Source of the DNA: Paragordius varius
Taxonomy: Eukaryota; Nematomorpha
NCBI GenBank assembly: GCA_964247055.1
Contig: OZ176053.1
Coordinates: 10,602,001-10,666,000, forward strand
DNA: 64,000 nucleotides
Reading direction: 5' to 3'
The translations under genes and the position numbers were made by a program. How positions within the stretch are numbered: the stretch's first letter is position 1; each line of letters begins with the position of its first letter. Shown here piece by piece: positions 40,501 to 51,119 of the stretch. The notes under the pieces are model-generated. The model ran no database searches. It was not told the origin of the DNA and saw nothing but the letters and a program-made list of their open reading frames with translations.

Positions 40501-43500
40501 TTATGTATTAACATTATGATTGAGGAAATATGATTAATTTTAATGCATGGATTAGTAGCAATCTTAATTCAAATAAATTGCTTGGAATATATCACACTAT
40601 ACAATAAAACACATTAGCTTTGAACAACTTTTAAACTTCAATAACATTTATATTTGTCTCAAGAGAATAATTATAATTAAAAACACACATACTTTTAAAT
40701 TTAACGATTCCCCCACCACTGTAAGTGACTTAGATCTGGCCTGAGCTTTGGCCAATAACGCTTCGGCTTCACCTAAATAATGTGTTGTATAAATAGCCAA
40801 GAACCAAAAATATCCAAATAGTATACCAATTATAGTTCAAATTCACCCTTGAACAATTCAAATTCACCTTCAAACAATTCAAATTCACTTAAAAATAAAT
40901 TAAATGTTTTCGAGCTAATATAATTCATTATTAATATTAAATATATCTTTATGGCATAATTAATTATTTTTAAGTGTATTAATTTACAAAATTTTATTTT
41001 TTAAAAATATATTAAAATATAGGTTTTTAATCTTAAAAAACATGTTATTTATTTGAGGGTGAATTTGAATGGTTTAAGGGTGAATTTGAACTGTTTAAGG
41101 GTGAATTTGAACAGTAAATGGTATATATCAATTATATAGGTGGTAACAAACTTTCTTCTAGTTAATCAAAATGATTAATAACAAAATATAGAACCTAAAC
41201 GCAAAAAAATTAAGGTTATTCACGAGCCTTCAACATAAATTTTTATCTATGTAATTAAGGCGATATGAATAAACGAATGTTTTTATATTGTTGATAATTT
41301 TTAAATTTCATTGTTTCAATTCTTCAGCTATTATTTTTCTTATATATTTAATTCCAAAACCTATTAGGAGATGAATAAATGGCAAAATATAAATTGAATG
41401 TTTAACAGTATTTTTCATTTATATCCAGAATTCTTTATAAAAACAAAAATACCTTGTGCAATATTTATTTTTTCGGCCTTTTCAGCTTCTGATGCCATAA
41501 TGCGGGCTGACTTTTTGCCTTCCGCGATATTTATTGCAGACTCTCGCATACCTTTAAAAAATACCATAAATTAAAATATGATTGATTTTATTTTAATTTA
41601 TAAATCTATATATAAGAGCCTATTATTGTAATCACACCCAAACACATTATAAACATTAATGTTGGCTGGCCAATTGATTATAAATAGAGTTTGATATAAA
41701 ACAAAATTTGTCCATAATTAAATAAAATTTCATATTGTAAGATAGGAGTAAATAGTAATTTAAACCATTTCCTGTTTAACCCATACGCTATTTTATTGCC
41801 AATTGGATAAAATAGTGTAAAGTGATCAACATTAATGTGCTAATATTAAAATATATGTAACTCTAAAAAACTTGTAAAGTACGATATAAAAAATGTTTTT
41901 TAACATATATCGATCGATAGCTAAAGGCCTTAGTTAGTATAATAAATACCCAGATTAGGGTAAAATAAAAAATTCTTTTGATCTATCTGATAATAGCCAA
42001 AATCCTAAAATCGTATCTTTGTAGCATATTAGGCGGGAAGTCAGCTTAAATATATTTGTTATCATGTATTGCAAAAAATAAATCTGAACGCTAAAAATCA
42101 TTAATCATTGCATTTTGACGAGAAATTTAAACATATTGCGATTAAATAAATATTTTAATTTTATTTAAGTTATATCTAATACCCAATAATCGCAAAATAA
42201 TTAAATTTTATATTTTGGATATAATGTTGAAAGTGTATCATCTCTTTTAATTTATCCTATTTCTGCATAGCGCTTAAAACAATGTTTTAAGCGTTCGGTA
42301 ATCAAAACATTTTTAATGGAAAATATTTAAACAAGATTTTTTAGCCCAAATATAGCCATTGTTTATAAAACAAATACAAAAATTATTTTGTATACATTAT
42401 ATTTAAACTTTTGTAGCAATAGAGGGTTTTATCAACTAATTATTTTAGCTTTTGGTTTATACTATAAGAATTGGATTTACCCTATCTATTGTTAGTAGTA
42501 TAAAAATATTATTAATTATAATGGAAAAATTCCAAAATTATTTATTTTATCAACTATATTTAGAAGCATACCAAATTAAGAATTAAATGTAGGGGTATGC
42601 ATATGTGTTTAGTAAGAAAAAAATAACCTAACACTTAAATTAAAAACATTTAGTTTTTTGTATTTACAAGGAATATTTTACCATGAAAACTTTAGAAGTT
42701 AAAAAAATTGATTCATAATTTTAGCATATTAGTAACCAAATATTAATTTAGCGGGAAAAGAAATTAAATAAATTGAAACCTTCGGATTCTAAAATCGCTG
42801 CCCGTTTTTTTCTTTCGGCCTCGACTTGCATTTGCATAGCATCTTGTACTTTTGCCGGTAATTTAACATCCCCTTTATAAATAAATTGCGAAGATAATTA
42901 AAAACTAAATATAGTAATAAAGAAGTGTCTAGGTAATTATAACAATGCTTTTTTCAAAAAATTTAAAAATATTTGGCAAGACCGATTCAGGTAAATGTTA
43001 TCATAGATTTTTCAAAATAAAACTATTATTTGTAATAGACATTACTTATTTCATATCGTAAACAACTGATTCCCCATGCCTCCGATGCCTTATTTATTGA
43101 TGCTAAAATATTATATAATATATATAAACCAACTATCATTATATTTAATGATTCTCGCTCTTTAAATACAGAATCCAAAGAAATTTTTCCGATTTCTGAT
43201 CTCATATTAGTTTGAGCCAATTGAGTAATAGCGAATTCAGGATCTTCTACGCCATAACTAGCCTATATTTGGTAAACATTATACTTTGTATGGATCAAAA
43301 ATTTTAAGGTATAAAACACCGTCCAAAGTTAGTCCAACATTGTCTAAAATTGAAGAAACAATTACCTGCAGTTATGGCTCCTTGTTGAGGTATTTCGATC
43401 GCAATTTCTTTCAAACTTTGAACATATTTAACACTTTCCATAATTGGCAAAAGAAAATTGAGACCCTAATTTAAAATTATTTAAAGATAAACAGGCTGCA

Positions 43501-43689
43501 AGATTCGATTAAATCGACCCATTCTCTCAACTATCCATGCCTCTTGTTGGGGAACAAACATCATAATTGTATTAAAAGGAAGCCCTGATCGATATCCTGC
43601 TGTTAAGATTCTCTGCTAAAAAATAAAATTTTAAGGCTTACAAATTTAAATTTGTTTAGGTTGCGTAAAACTGTGCAAGAAGCGTGCAT
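34508..43689 (-). CDS. STOML2: Stomatin-like protein 2 (SPFH domain, mitochondrial)
   Basis: Prohibitin/stomatin-family scaffold of the mitochondrial inner membrane that binds cardiolipin and supports respiratory complexes. Eleven coding exons: 43642-43689, 43493-43615, 43366-43465, 43285-43343, 43130-43262, 43046-43102, 42780-42872, 41453-41551, 40693-40772, 35027-35155, 34508-34813; 408 residues, all phases consistent. Starts MHASCTVLRNLNKFKF, a basic presequence. SPFH blocks: MFVPQQEAWIVERMGRFNRI, YVQSLKEIAIEIPQQ, GVEDPEFAITQLAQTNMRSE, SEAWGISCLRYEI; then the coiled-coil MQVEAERKKRAAILESEG, RESAINIAEGKKSARIMA; then the SLP-2 C-terminal block AEQYVNQFGNLAKSSNTLIL and MVAQAMSIYKTLSSK. Ends in a longer than usual hydrophilic S/T/N-rich tail (about 85 residues after the last block). 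The first five introns are only 22-27 nt, while the intron 35156-40692 is 5.5 kb and full of mobile DNA. Very secure. Confidence 0.96.
36440..37165. mobile_element. Ty3/Gypsy-like pol fossil, two facing fragments
   Basis: Reverse-transcriptase-like coding is recognisable on the plus strand from about 36,666 to 37,160 (blocks such as RFSSIDLRDAY and FGFTLRKDKLKLY) and a piece of the same region lies in reverse orientation at about 36,440-36,640. Family: Ty3/Gypsy LTR retrotransposon. No LTRs, gag, integrase or RNase H are seen. Broken, with several breaks and most of the element missing. Sits inside the 5.5 kb STOML2 intron. Confidence 0.85.
37162..39098. mobile_element. About 1.9 kb element with long inverted repeats, in the Gypsy fossil
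   Basis: The first ~400 bp and the last ~370 bp are imperfect inverted copies. Paired anchors: TACCGATA...TTCGACCTCCAAATGG (37,162-37,200) with CCATTTGGAGGTCAAGG...TATCGGTAC (39,058-39,093); TATTTTTTTTACATG with CTATGTAAAAAATATACTC; TCGATTATCGCTTGC (37,381) with GCAAGCGATAACCGA (38,882); CACCTATCTGGTTCC (37,421) with GGAACCAGATAGGTG (38,837). Inner part holds a hAT-like end at about 37,918-37,985. Only faint coding traces remain. Superfamily not determined; foldback-type DNA transposon is the best description. It interrupts the Gypsy fossil at its left edge. Confidence 0.7.
39773..40333 (+). mobile_element. TTAA-MITE family 'A', copy in STOML2 intron
   Basis: 561 bp between TTAA at 39769-39772 and 40334-40337. 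Left end CACTTGGATACAAGGCATTC followed by ATTGGGGTAGTTAGATACCCC; right end GGGGTATTTAGATAGCCC then CAATTTGAATCGAAGTC. Internal blocks ATGGCGTCCAAGTAGTTTG and AGAAGCATAAATTTAAATTG shared with all full copies. Confidence 0.85.
40823..41124. mobile_element. MITE whose ends each hold three 20-bp subrepeats
   Basis: Starts ATACCAATTATAG and ends GTAAATGGTAT (reverse ATACCATTTAC). Just inside the left end are three tandem TTCAAATTCACC(C)TTnAACAA units (about 40,835-40,890), and inside the right end three AAGGGTGAATTTGAAnnGTTT units (about 41,052-41,113), the reverse complement. A single degenerate end of the same kind lies at about 21,650-21,710. No coding. Sits in the STOML2 intron between exons at 40,772 and 41,453. 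Confidence 0.75.
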
Positions 43690-43839
43690 TTTAACATCAA
43701 ATCGTTATAAGGCTGAGAAATTTTAAATAATAAGTAATGTAATCCATGGATAATTGCAAAACAATATTTTACTTTAAAAATTCAATCTTTATTACAGTGA
43801 GTAAAATCAATTTAAAATAAGCGGTGGATTCGAATGTGT

Positions 43840-44500
43840 CTGTCCCCTTTTTGATAATTGGTTAATTTAAAGATATGTATCCCTGGATATTGATGACCGT
43901 AACTACGTTGCACATTCTCTGCCTCCTACCGAACTCTACGATCACCTCACTGTATGTCTTTGCCATACCTGTCATAATTATAGGAGCCCTTGAGGTGTCG
44001 CGTCAAGTAGGCAGATGTTATTTTGTAGCCGATATATCACACAATAGATAAGCCCTTTTTGATTCTTATATTTTTGATTCCTTGTATTTTGGATCCTGAT
44101 CCATTATATTTTAATTTTATATTCTTAAATCTTCATATTCTTTATTCATTACACAGAATTTCTAATTCACATCTAACAGGGGAAATTTAATTAATCACAA
44201 CTCTTTAATATAATAGTGGCCTAATTATTATCTCAGGATGTTAAAAACTAAACATGAATATTTTTGACTCTGTCAACTTATTAAACCATTGGACCGGCTT
44301 AATACGACTTGTAGTCTAAAATTAAAATCTTTGCTAATTATGCATATATTTGTTAAAACCCTGAAGTATGACGTCCCCCTGCTTTGAGGCGTGTAAGAGC
44401 GTAGGAAGGCGGTAAGTGTCGTCCTCTGAGGACAGGGGCGGTAAAGAGCAAGCCTGTCACACCCTTTTCTATATACCTGGATATTTTACATTTATAAATT
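43840..44500 (+). mobile_element. Degenerate transposon, copy 3
   Basis: 44,220-44,480 matches 49,755-50,390 in the same orientation (ATCTCAGGATGTTAAAAA; GACTCTGTCAACTTATTAAA; AATACGACTTGT; then the G+C-rich block GACGTCCCCCTG...GTAGGAAGGCGGTAAG...GTCCTCTGAGGAC...CCTGTCACACCCTTTTCT). The upstream part, 43,895-44,010, resembles 27,290-27,420. Coding decayed; class not determined. Confidence 0.5.
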
Positions 44501-44825
44501 CAATCTTTTTTATTACAATGGGGAAGATCAATTAAAATATATGTGTATTAAAATTGCCATATACTAGGCCCCTTAATATATATTCAAGTATACATTTTAT
44601 TCTCATATTTTTTACAATATCAGGAATATTAAAAAAGTGCCCGATAAAGTATAGCTCTATATTTTTCAAAAATAGTATGTAGGCTAGGCAAAAAATTATA
44701 AAGTAGATTTTTAATCATTCATAACTGTGTCAGGAATCTGATTTAAATTACCCTTTGCCACAAATAAAAGGTTTTTTGGAAAAATATTTTGTAAAAGTCA
44801 CGTTTCTGAAGTGTAGAGCCTTTAA

Positions 44826-45352
44826 TACTTCGATTCGAATTGGGGTATCTAAATATCCCAGACTAAATTAGTTAGGATTTTTGAAAAACTACTGAAGAAA
44901 ACGGTCCCAATTTAAATTCATGCTTCTAACCTAATAAAAATTATATAAAAATGCCAAAATATCTAAATAAAATTTCTTTTAAAAATAAGTTCCATCGCCA
45001 GTTTTATTATGCAAAATATCGTCTTCATTTAATTTTAAGGGTAAAATTAAAGCTAATTTTTTATTTATATTACATCTAACATTGATAGTAATAGCGGTTT
45101 ATTTTGTATTATTTTTCAATTTTCTAATTGCACACATGCCATGTTGACTAAATTTTTACCCTTGCTTAGATTAAAATAAGTAATATCAAGTATAATAAAA
45201 ATTTTTTCATATTCCTGTTTATTGATGTTATATAAGAGCAAAATTTTGCCATGGTTTCGATTTCTTCTATATTTATTAAAGTATTTTATCTGTGGTATCC
45301 AACTACCCCAATTTGAATCGAAACACTAAAATGAATGTGTTGCATCCATGTG
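44826..45352 (-). mobile_element. TTAA-MITE family 'A', reverse copy
   Basis: Left TTAA at 44822-44825 then TACTTCGATTCGAATTGGGG...ATCCCAGAC; right part CCAACTACCCCAATTTGAATCGAAACACTAAAATG then ATGTGTTGCATCCATGTG and CTAA, a one-base variant of the target site. About 527 bp. Confidence 0.8.
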
Positions 45353-45821
45353 CTAAGGAAAATTTTTATATTTTTATTTTTATGTTAAATGTAACTGAGG
45401 CATTTACAATAAATTTAGCCCTCTCGAGAAGTGCCTCGGACAATTATTGAAGGAATTTAACTCAAAACATGGAGGTTATTTAAAAATATCGTGGATATTA
45501 TTTGTGTCATGGCCCCAAGGGAAATTATTTTTGAAATTATTTCCTCACTTTAGTGTCCATGTGTTAAAATGGGATTTTTTAAAAAAATGTTTTAAGTTAA
45601 TTTTCCAAAAAACGTGTAACCTTTTAACACTTCGATTCAAATTGGGATATCCAAATTCCCCTGATTAAATTGAGGTTAATATTTTAAAAGACTACTGAAG
45701 GAAACGGTTTAAATTTATATTTATGTTTCTATCCTAATAAAAATAAGCTAAAATATCTAAATAATTTATTTTGAAAAAATTCCATAGATTTTTGCAAATT
45801 GTCGTATTCATTTATTTTTAA

Positions 45822-46343
45822 CAATTGGATACAACATATTATTTCACTCCTTCGATTCAAATCGGGGAATTTGGATACCCCAGGCGTGTTTAACATTAAA
45901 TACTTTAAAAAATATGAAAGGAATCGAAACAATGGCAAAATTTGCACCTATATAACATTAATGAGCCGAAATACATAAAAAATTTTATTCTTATTTTAAT
46001 GTAAAACCGAAAGATATAACGTAACATACGTGCATTTGCTAATATAAAAATAATACAAAATAAACCACTTTTTTTGTTTCTACCAATGTTATATGTAATT
46101 TAAATTAACAATTAGCTTTAATTTTACCCTTAAAATTAAATGAAGACGATTTTTTGCAAAAACCTTGCAAAATAAAAATGGCGTCGAAGTAGTTTGACAT
46201 GGAACTGTTTTTTCAAAACAAAATTTTATTTAGATATTTTGGCTTTTTTATATAATTTTTTTAAGATAGAAGCATAAATTTAAATTCCAACAGTATTTTT
46301 TTAAAAATATTGGGGTATTAAATACCCCAATTTAAACGAAGTG
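45822..46343 (+). mobile_element. TTAA-MITE family 'A', copy nested in another copy
   Basis: 522 bp between TTAA at 45818-45821 and 46344-46347. Left end CAATTGGATACAACATATTATTTCACTCC; right end GGGGTATTAAATACCCCAATTTAAACGAAGTG. The host copy's sequence resumes exactly after the right TTAA, so the TTAA is a true target-site duplication. Confidence 0.88.
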
Positions 46344-46566
46344 TTAAAGGTAAAATAAAAGCTAATTTTTTATTTATATCGATCTAACACTGATAGAAAT
46401 AGAAAAAGTGGTTTATTTTGTATTATTTTTCAATTTAGCATATGCACACATGTCATGTTGACTAAATTTTAAATTTTATTCTTTACCTTAAAATACGTAT
46501 TATTTGAATAAAAATTTTTATATATACCGGTTTATTAATGTTTTTTAGGTGCCAAATTTTGTTATG

Positions 46567-48118
46567 GGGCCTGCTGAATAAAAACAAGCACCTACTGGGT
46601 AGTAGGTGCTTGATAGTATGTACCAGTTTTTGAAAAAACATTGAATAAAAATAGGTACTTACTATCATGTACGTACTTAAGTCTTTAGTATGTGTAAAAT
46701 GTTTATTTTCATTTTGTTTTTTGTTAGTTTTCGATTTCATTCATAAAATGCGTTTGAAAAATTCATAATGAAAATTAGAAAGTCTAACTTTTGGAAAATA
46801 AATATCGATTATCTACCCATATTTTTAAATAATGCATTTATTAATACACATTTATTCATAAATACACAAAAAATAAATCAAAATAATGTTTGAAAAATTG
46901 AATCTCGTTACATTTTGCCAGCCTTGAGTATTTGGGTCAGATCAATATTTGTTTCACAATCCTCCACATATTCAATATCAAAATATGAATTACTATCAAA
47001 ATCTGTTAATGGTTCGTTAATATATTTGGATACATTATGTAATATGGAACATGTTAATATAAGTTTTGGGATTCGTTCTAGACTTAAACGAATTTCGTTA
47101 CCAAGTATAGGAAATCGGGTCTTCATCTGACCGAAAACCTGCGCTCGATAATGCTTCTTTCAGAACAATGTAATTTATTGAATTTTTTCTCGTTCGATCA
47201 TCGTATTTTTGAAGGGGGTTTGGAGCCAGGATGATAGAATAGTGGATGTCCATAATCACCTAACAAACAGAATAAATCATTTTGTTTGCACAGATATGAC
47301 TGAACAATCGTGTTTCGCCATATCCTTAAATCATGTACAGATCCTGGCCATTATGCATCCACGGATGTAATTTCTTCATTGGTTCATGTAATTTGTACAA
47401 TGAGGGTACATCGACCATTTCTATTTACATAGGCCACAACATTTTCTTTAGGTCTTAATATTTCAAAGTATGAACAATCAATGCAACCAATAGCAGTTGG
47501 CATTTTATATTATGGATAGCCATAATTTATTCGCCATATTAAGCTCTTTTGACCTCGGAAATTTTATCCATTGATGAGATTTTGATACTATTTCGTCCAT
47601 GACTTTAGGTATAGTTTTGCATATTGTGAAACTATGAATATTAAAATCATGTCCTATACCCGCTTGATATCCCGGATCTCCAAGAAATCTTAACACAAAA
47701 TCTAGATTTATGATATTATAAATACCTCCATTTGCATCCTGGGAGTTAGTTTCCTTAAAGATATATTTAATTTTTAACCAAAATATGAAAAGGTCATTTT
47801 ATCTTAGTCATAACTCGAATTTGAATAAATCGGTGGTTTTTTATATGGAAAATAGCTTCATTCAAAAATATTCACTCAAATATATAAAATATAAATGTTT
47901 ATAAAATAAAATTAAGGTCATTATAAAGTATATAAATTCAAATATTTTACACCAAAATGGCATAATCGAAGAAAATGATATGATTGTGGACATTCTTGAA
48001 AAACAATATTTTTTAACAAAAGTAATAATCTCTGCAAATTGAACTCACAAAGCTTAAAATAGAGAAGGAAAAAAATTATTAATAATAAAACAAATAATAT
48101 TTAATTAATATATTAATA

Positions 48119-48158
<40 letters not shown>

Positions 48159-48455
48159 TCATGTAATTTAAAAAACATTTATTTTAGAAATTTTATAAAA
48201 ATATAACCGATATTATTTTAAGTGAAAAAATAGTAGTTTAAAATGTTGCCATTTACCAGCTTAAAAAAAACCAGTAAGTACTAGGTAAAATTTGTAAAAA
48301 GACAATTTTTATTCAATGATATTTGTCAGTAAATACTGGTAAACATAGTACGTACTGGATAGTAAAAGCAATATATTTTTTTATTCAATACATAGCTAGT
48401 ATATACTAGAAAAAACCTAGTTTTTAGTATATACTAGCTTTTATTCAGCAGGCCC
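46567..48455 (-). mobile_element. PIF/Harbinger DNA transposon, near full-length, broken transposase
   Basis: 1,889 bp with perfect 17-bp terminal inverted repeats (GGGCCTGCTGAATAAAA) and 3-bp target duplication ATG (46564-46566, 48456-48458), as is usual for this superfamily. Minus-strand coding from about 47,700 to 46,908 resembles a HARBI1-type DDE transposase: AIGCIDCSYFEILRPKENV (first catalytic Asp), WPGSVHDLRIW (second Asp region), YGHPLFYHPGS, and the C-terminal LILTCSILHNVSKYI. The frame changes between the first two blocks and there is a TAA before WPGSVHD, so this copy is inactive; the Myb-like partner gene is not seen. Subterminal CAAGCACCTACT/AGTAGGTGCTTG forms a hairpin. Inserted into a TTAA-MITE A copy. 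Confidence 0.9.
48123..48155. repeat. (TA)n microsatellite
   Basis: Sixteen or so uninterrupted TA units inside the Harbinger element. Shorter (TA)n runs occur at 9508-9526 and 57117-57137. Confidence 0.95.
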
Positions 48456-49099
48456 ATGGTTTCAATTCCTTCCATATTTTATAATATTTATTTTTTAGGA
48501 AACCCTGGGTCCAGCTACCTCAATTTGAATCGAATGAGAGGAATTTGTATCCAAGTGTTAATATCCAAAGTAAAATTTTTTAGATAGCCATTTCCTAAGC
48601 AGTTTAGCTCTACATCTTGTAATAGGTTTACTAGTTCTTTATGTTCAAATTTTCAAAAAAATATTTACTTTGGCCAAATTTGAGAACCAATAAATTATAT
48701 TTTATTTCCATGTTATTTAACGACGATTTCCATATCATTAAATTTATATAAAATTGTTTCATTATAGTTTATGACTGACTATTAAATACAAATTTTTTGA
48801 CAAATAATATTCTATAAATATATTTCACAAAAAACTACAAAAGTGAGGAAGTACTTTCATTATAAAATTTAATATAACCTTTGTTGACCTGTTCACTTTT
48901 TCGATGACATATAGGGGTAGTTTATCCAGAACGTCAATCTTTCAAATAAACTACTGTTTTAAAAATCTTTTGAGTAGAAATTTGTCAAACATTTTTTTCC
49001 TCTATTATACATAAAAGCTTATATTTTTTTATAACTTATAGAGTTTATAATTGTAACAGCTCCAAAACATGATTGAGCAGTTAAATATAAGGTTTTTGT

Positions 49100-50760
49100 T
49101 TATAGAAAGCAATCTGAAAGCTACAAAAATTAATTATTTTTAATCAAAAAACTGCTCAACAAGGTTTTGCACCGCCCATTTTTTAGCATTATCTGTTACG
49201 TAATGGCATGGAAAGGCCAAAACAAAAAAAATTGAGGCCACCAATAGGATTTTTTTATTAAATTTTTAATAGTGTAATTATTTAAAAATAACAATCTCAA
49301 CGAGCTCCAGAGCCAGGTATTTTCATTATAAATTTTAGAACAAATGCAAAAAAGATCCAGATAAATTATACATCTGTTGTGGTAAATATAAATTTAAGAA
49401 AAATAACTTGCGGAATATCGGTATTAATACTGGAAAACTTTTTACAAATATTTTGATATTAAAGTTGATAATGACAAAGCATGGGCTCCCCAAAAAAATA
49501 TGCGACGCATGTCACATCCTTTTGCACGGTTGGAAGAATCATAAAAATAAAGTGCCATTTTCCGTACCCATGATTTGGCGTATCCCAGTAAATCATGATC
49601 AAGGTTTCTATTACATATTTTTTATAGTACTATTTTTGCCTTTTTGATAATTTCGAAGCTTTTCGGGCAAAGCAATATGAAAAACTTACTGTTTACCCCG
49701 ATGTACCTACCGCTATTAGACCGGTACTTAATGATCCAAATATAACCTTTTTAATGTAATTATGGTCTAATTATTATATCAGGATCTTAAAAATATTCGC
49801 GAATATTTTTGACTCTGTTAACTTATTAAATATTGGACTAATACGACTTGTGTCCAAAATTGATTTATTATTTTTTGCTAATATTGCCTGCTTAGAAATG
49901 TTTGCTAATTTATATTCTATTTTTAAATCAAAATATTTTTGGTTTAATACGGATTTACTCTTGCATCAGTTGATATATTACTTTTGTATGACTTTTGAAA
50001 ATCGATTTTATGCTTATTATCACTATTTAATTTGTTTTCGTTGTTAGTGTAGTTTAACATGATTTTCATAATAAAATGATGATTAATTTTGTAAATCAAT
50101 CGTTTGCCATTTATGTCATTCTAGGTTTTAACTCATCTTGTTATCTTATCAATCATTAATTTATTTGGGCGCCTTATTTATATCGATTACACATTTTTTC
50201 TTATCATGTATGTATTTAGTATTATACGTTTCATTGCATATGTTTTTTAGAAGCCCTGAAGAATGATTGACGTCCCCCTGTCCTGAGGCGCGTAAAAGCG
50301 TAGGAAGTCGGTAAGGGTTGTCCTGTGAGGACAATGACAGTAATGAGCAAGCTTGTCACACTCTTTTCTGGATATCTGGCCCAGTATACGATTCCACAGA
50401 AGATATTTTTATTAACGAAGACTCTACAGAAAATGCTATTGATGATTTATTAAATACAACTTTATCTGAAAATGCCGTTAATCTTTATATATATGACATT
50501 ATTTAAAAGATAGTTTGAAACGCTTTATTAAATGATATTAATTTTATAATATAATAACTTTTTATTATAAAGTTATATTTGATTGTCTGTCGATTTTCTG
50601 TTGTTTTTGAAAATCGAAAAACCTGTAATATCTCAAAATTCTGATTGGAAGACCAAAACTTTTTTCATATTTGGTAGAACACTGAAATTAGTGAAAATTT
50701 GAAATTTTGAGCGGTACTCGAAAAAATCCAAATTTGTCGACTAGTGTCTACACTATTCCG
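49100..50760 (+). mobile_element. Degenerate transposon, copy 2 (most complete)
   Basis: Bounded by the block CTGCTCAACAAGGTTTTGCACC (49,150) and the block CAAATTTGTCGACTAGTGT (50,735-50,753), both also found reversed in the 26.58-27.77 kb copy. Plus-strand coding from about 49,430 contains KKICDACHILLHGWKN, VPFSVPMIWRIPVNHDQ and, in another frame at about 49,690, VYPDVPTAIRPVLN. These resemble a family of animal transposon-associated proteins (IPMVWREP..H..DCYFC ... SAIRPVPH) known to me from many arthropod genomes but without a named transposase class. Several frame changes. A hydrophilic acidic ORF (50,318-50,506) lies downstream. Confidence 0.5.
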
Positions 50761-51119
50761 TATTAGAGATTTAGAGAAATTATAGAAAAAAGTGGCAGCG
50801 AAACGGTTTGTGAGAGGATTTTTTTCAATTTGGCGTTTAAAAATTTTTTGTATCATGTATAAGACTAAAAAAGCATTATATAAATTCGGTCAATTATGTT
50901 GATTCCTTTTTAAGATTTTCATTAATCCGTCTGGAATACTAACCAAAAAGCTCATGCAGTTTAATAGCGTCTGTTAATTCTATTTTTAATGCCATATTTA
51001 AATGGCCAGTATTAGTGATGCTATCATAGTGAAAAGCCGATGTTATATGGGGAAGGTTTCCCTTTGTGATACATATGTTTTTTTGTTATGTTCGTTCACT
51101 AAATCAATCCATAAAATTT

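Larger units (their letters stand above)
45628..48557 (-). mobile_element. TTAA-MITE family 'A', copy split by two later insertions
   Basis: Flanked by TTAA at 45624-45627 and 48558-48561. Own sequence 45628-45821, 46348-46563 and 48456-48557 (about 510 bp in all); it is split by a second A copy (45822-46347) inserted at an internal TTAA and by a Harbinger element (46567-48455) inserted at ATG. Removing both restores the order of blocks seen in the undisturbed reverse copy at 44,826. Confidence 0.85.

Noticed and set aside
44370-44480. Hammerhead or other self-cleaving ribozyme
   Set aside because: There is a GTCCTCTGAGGAC palindrome but no CUGANGA/GAAA core in proper order on either strand.
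46915-47130. 71-residue plus-strand frame
   Set aside because: Antisense of the Harbinger transposase C-terminal block.
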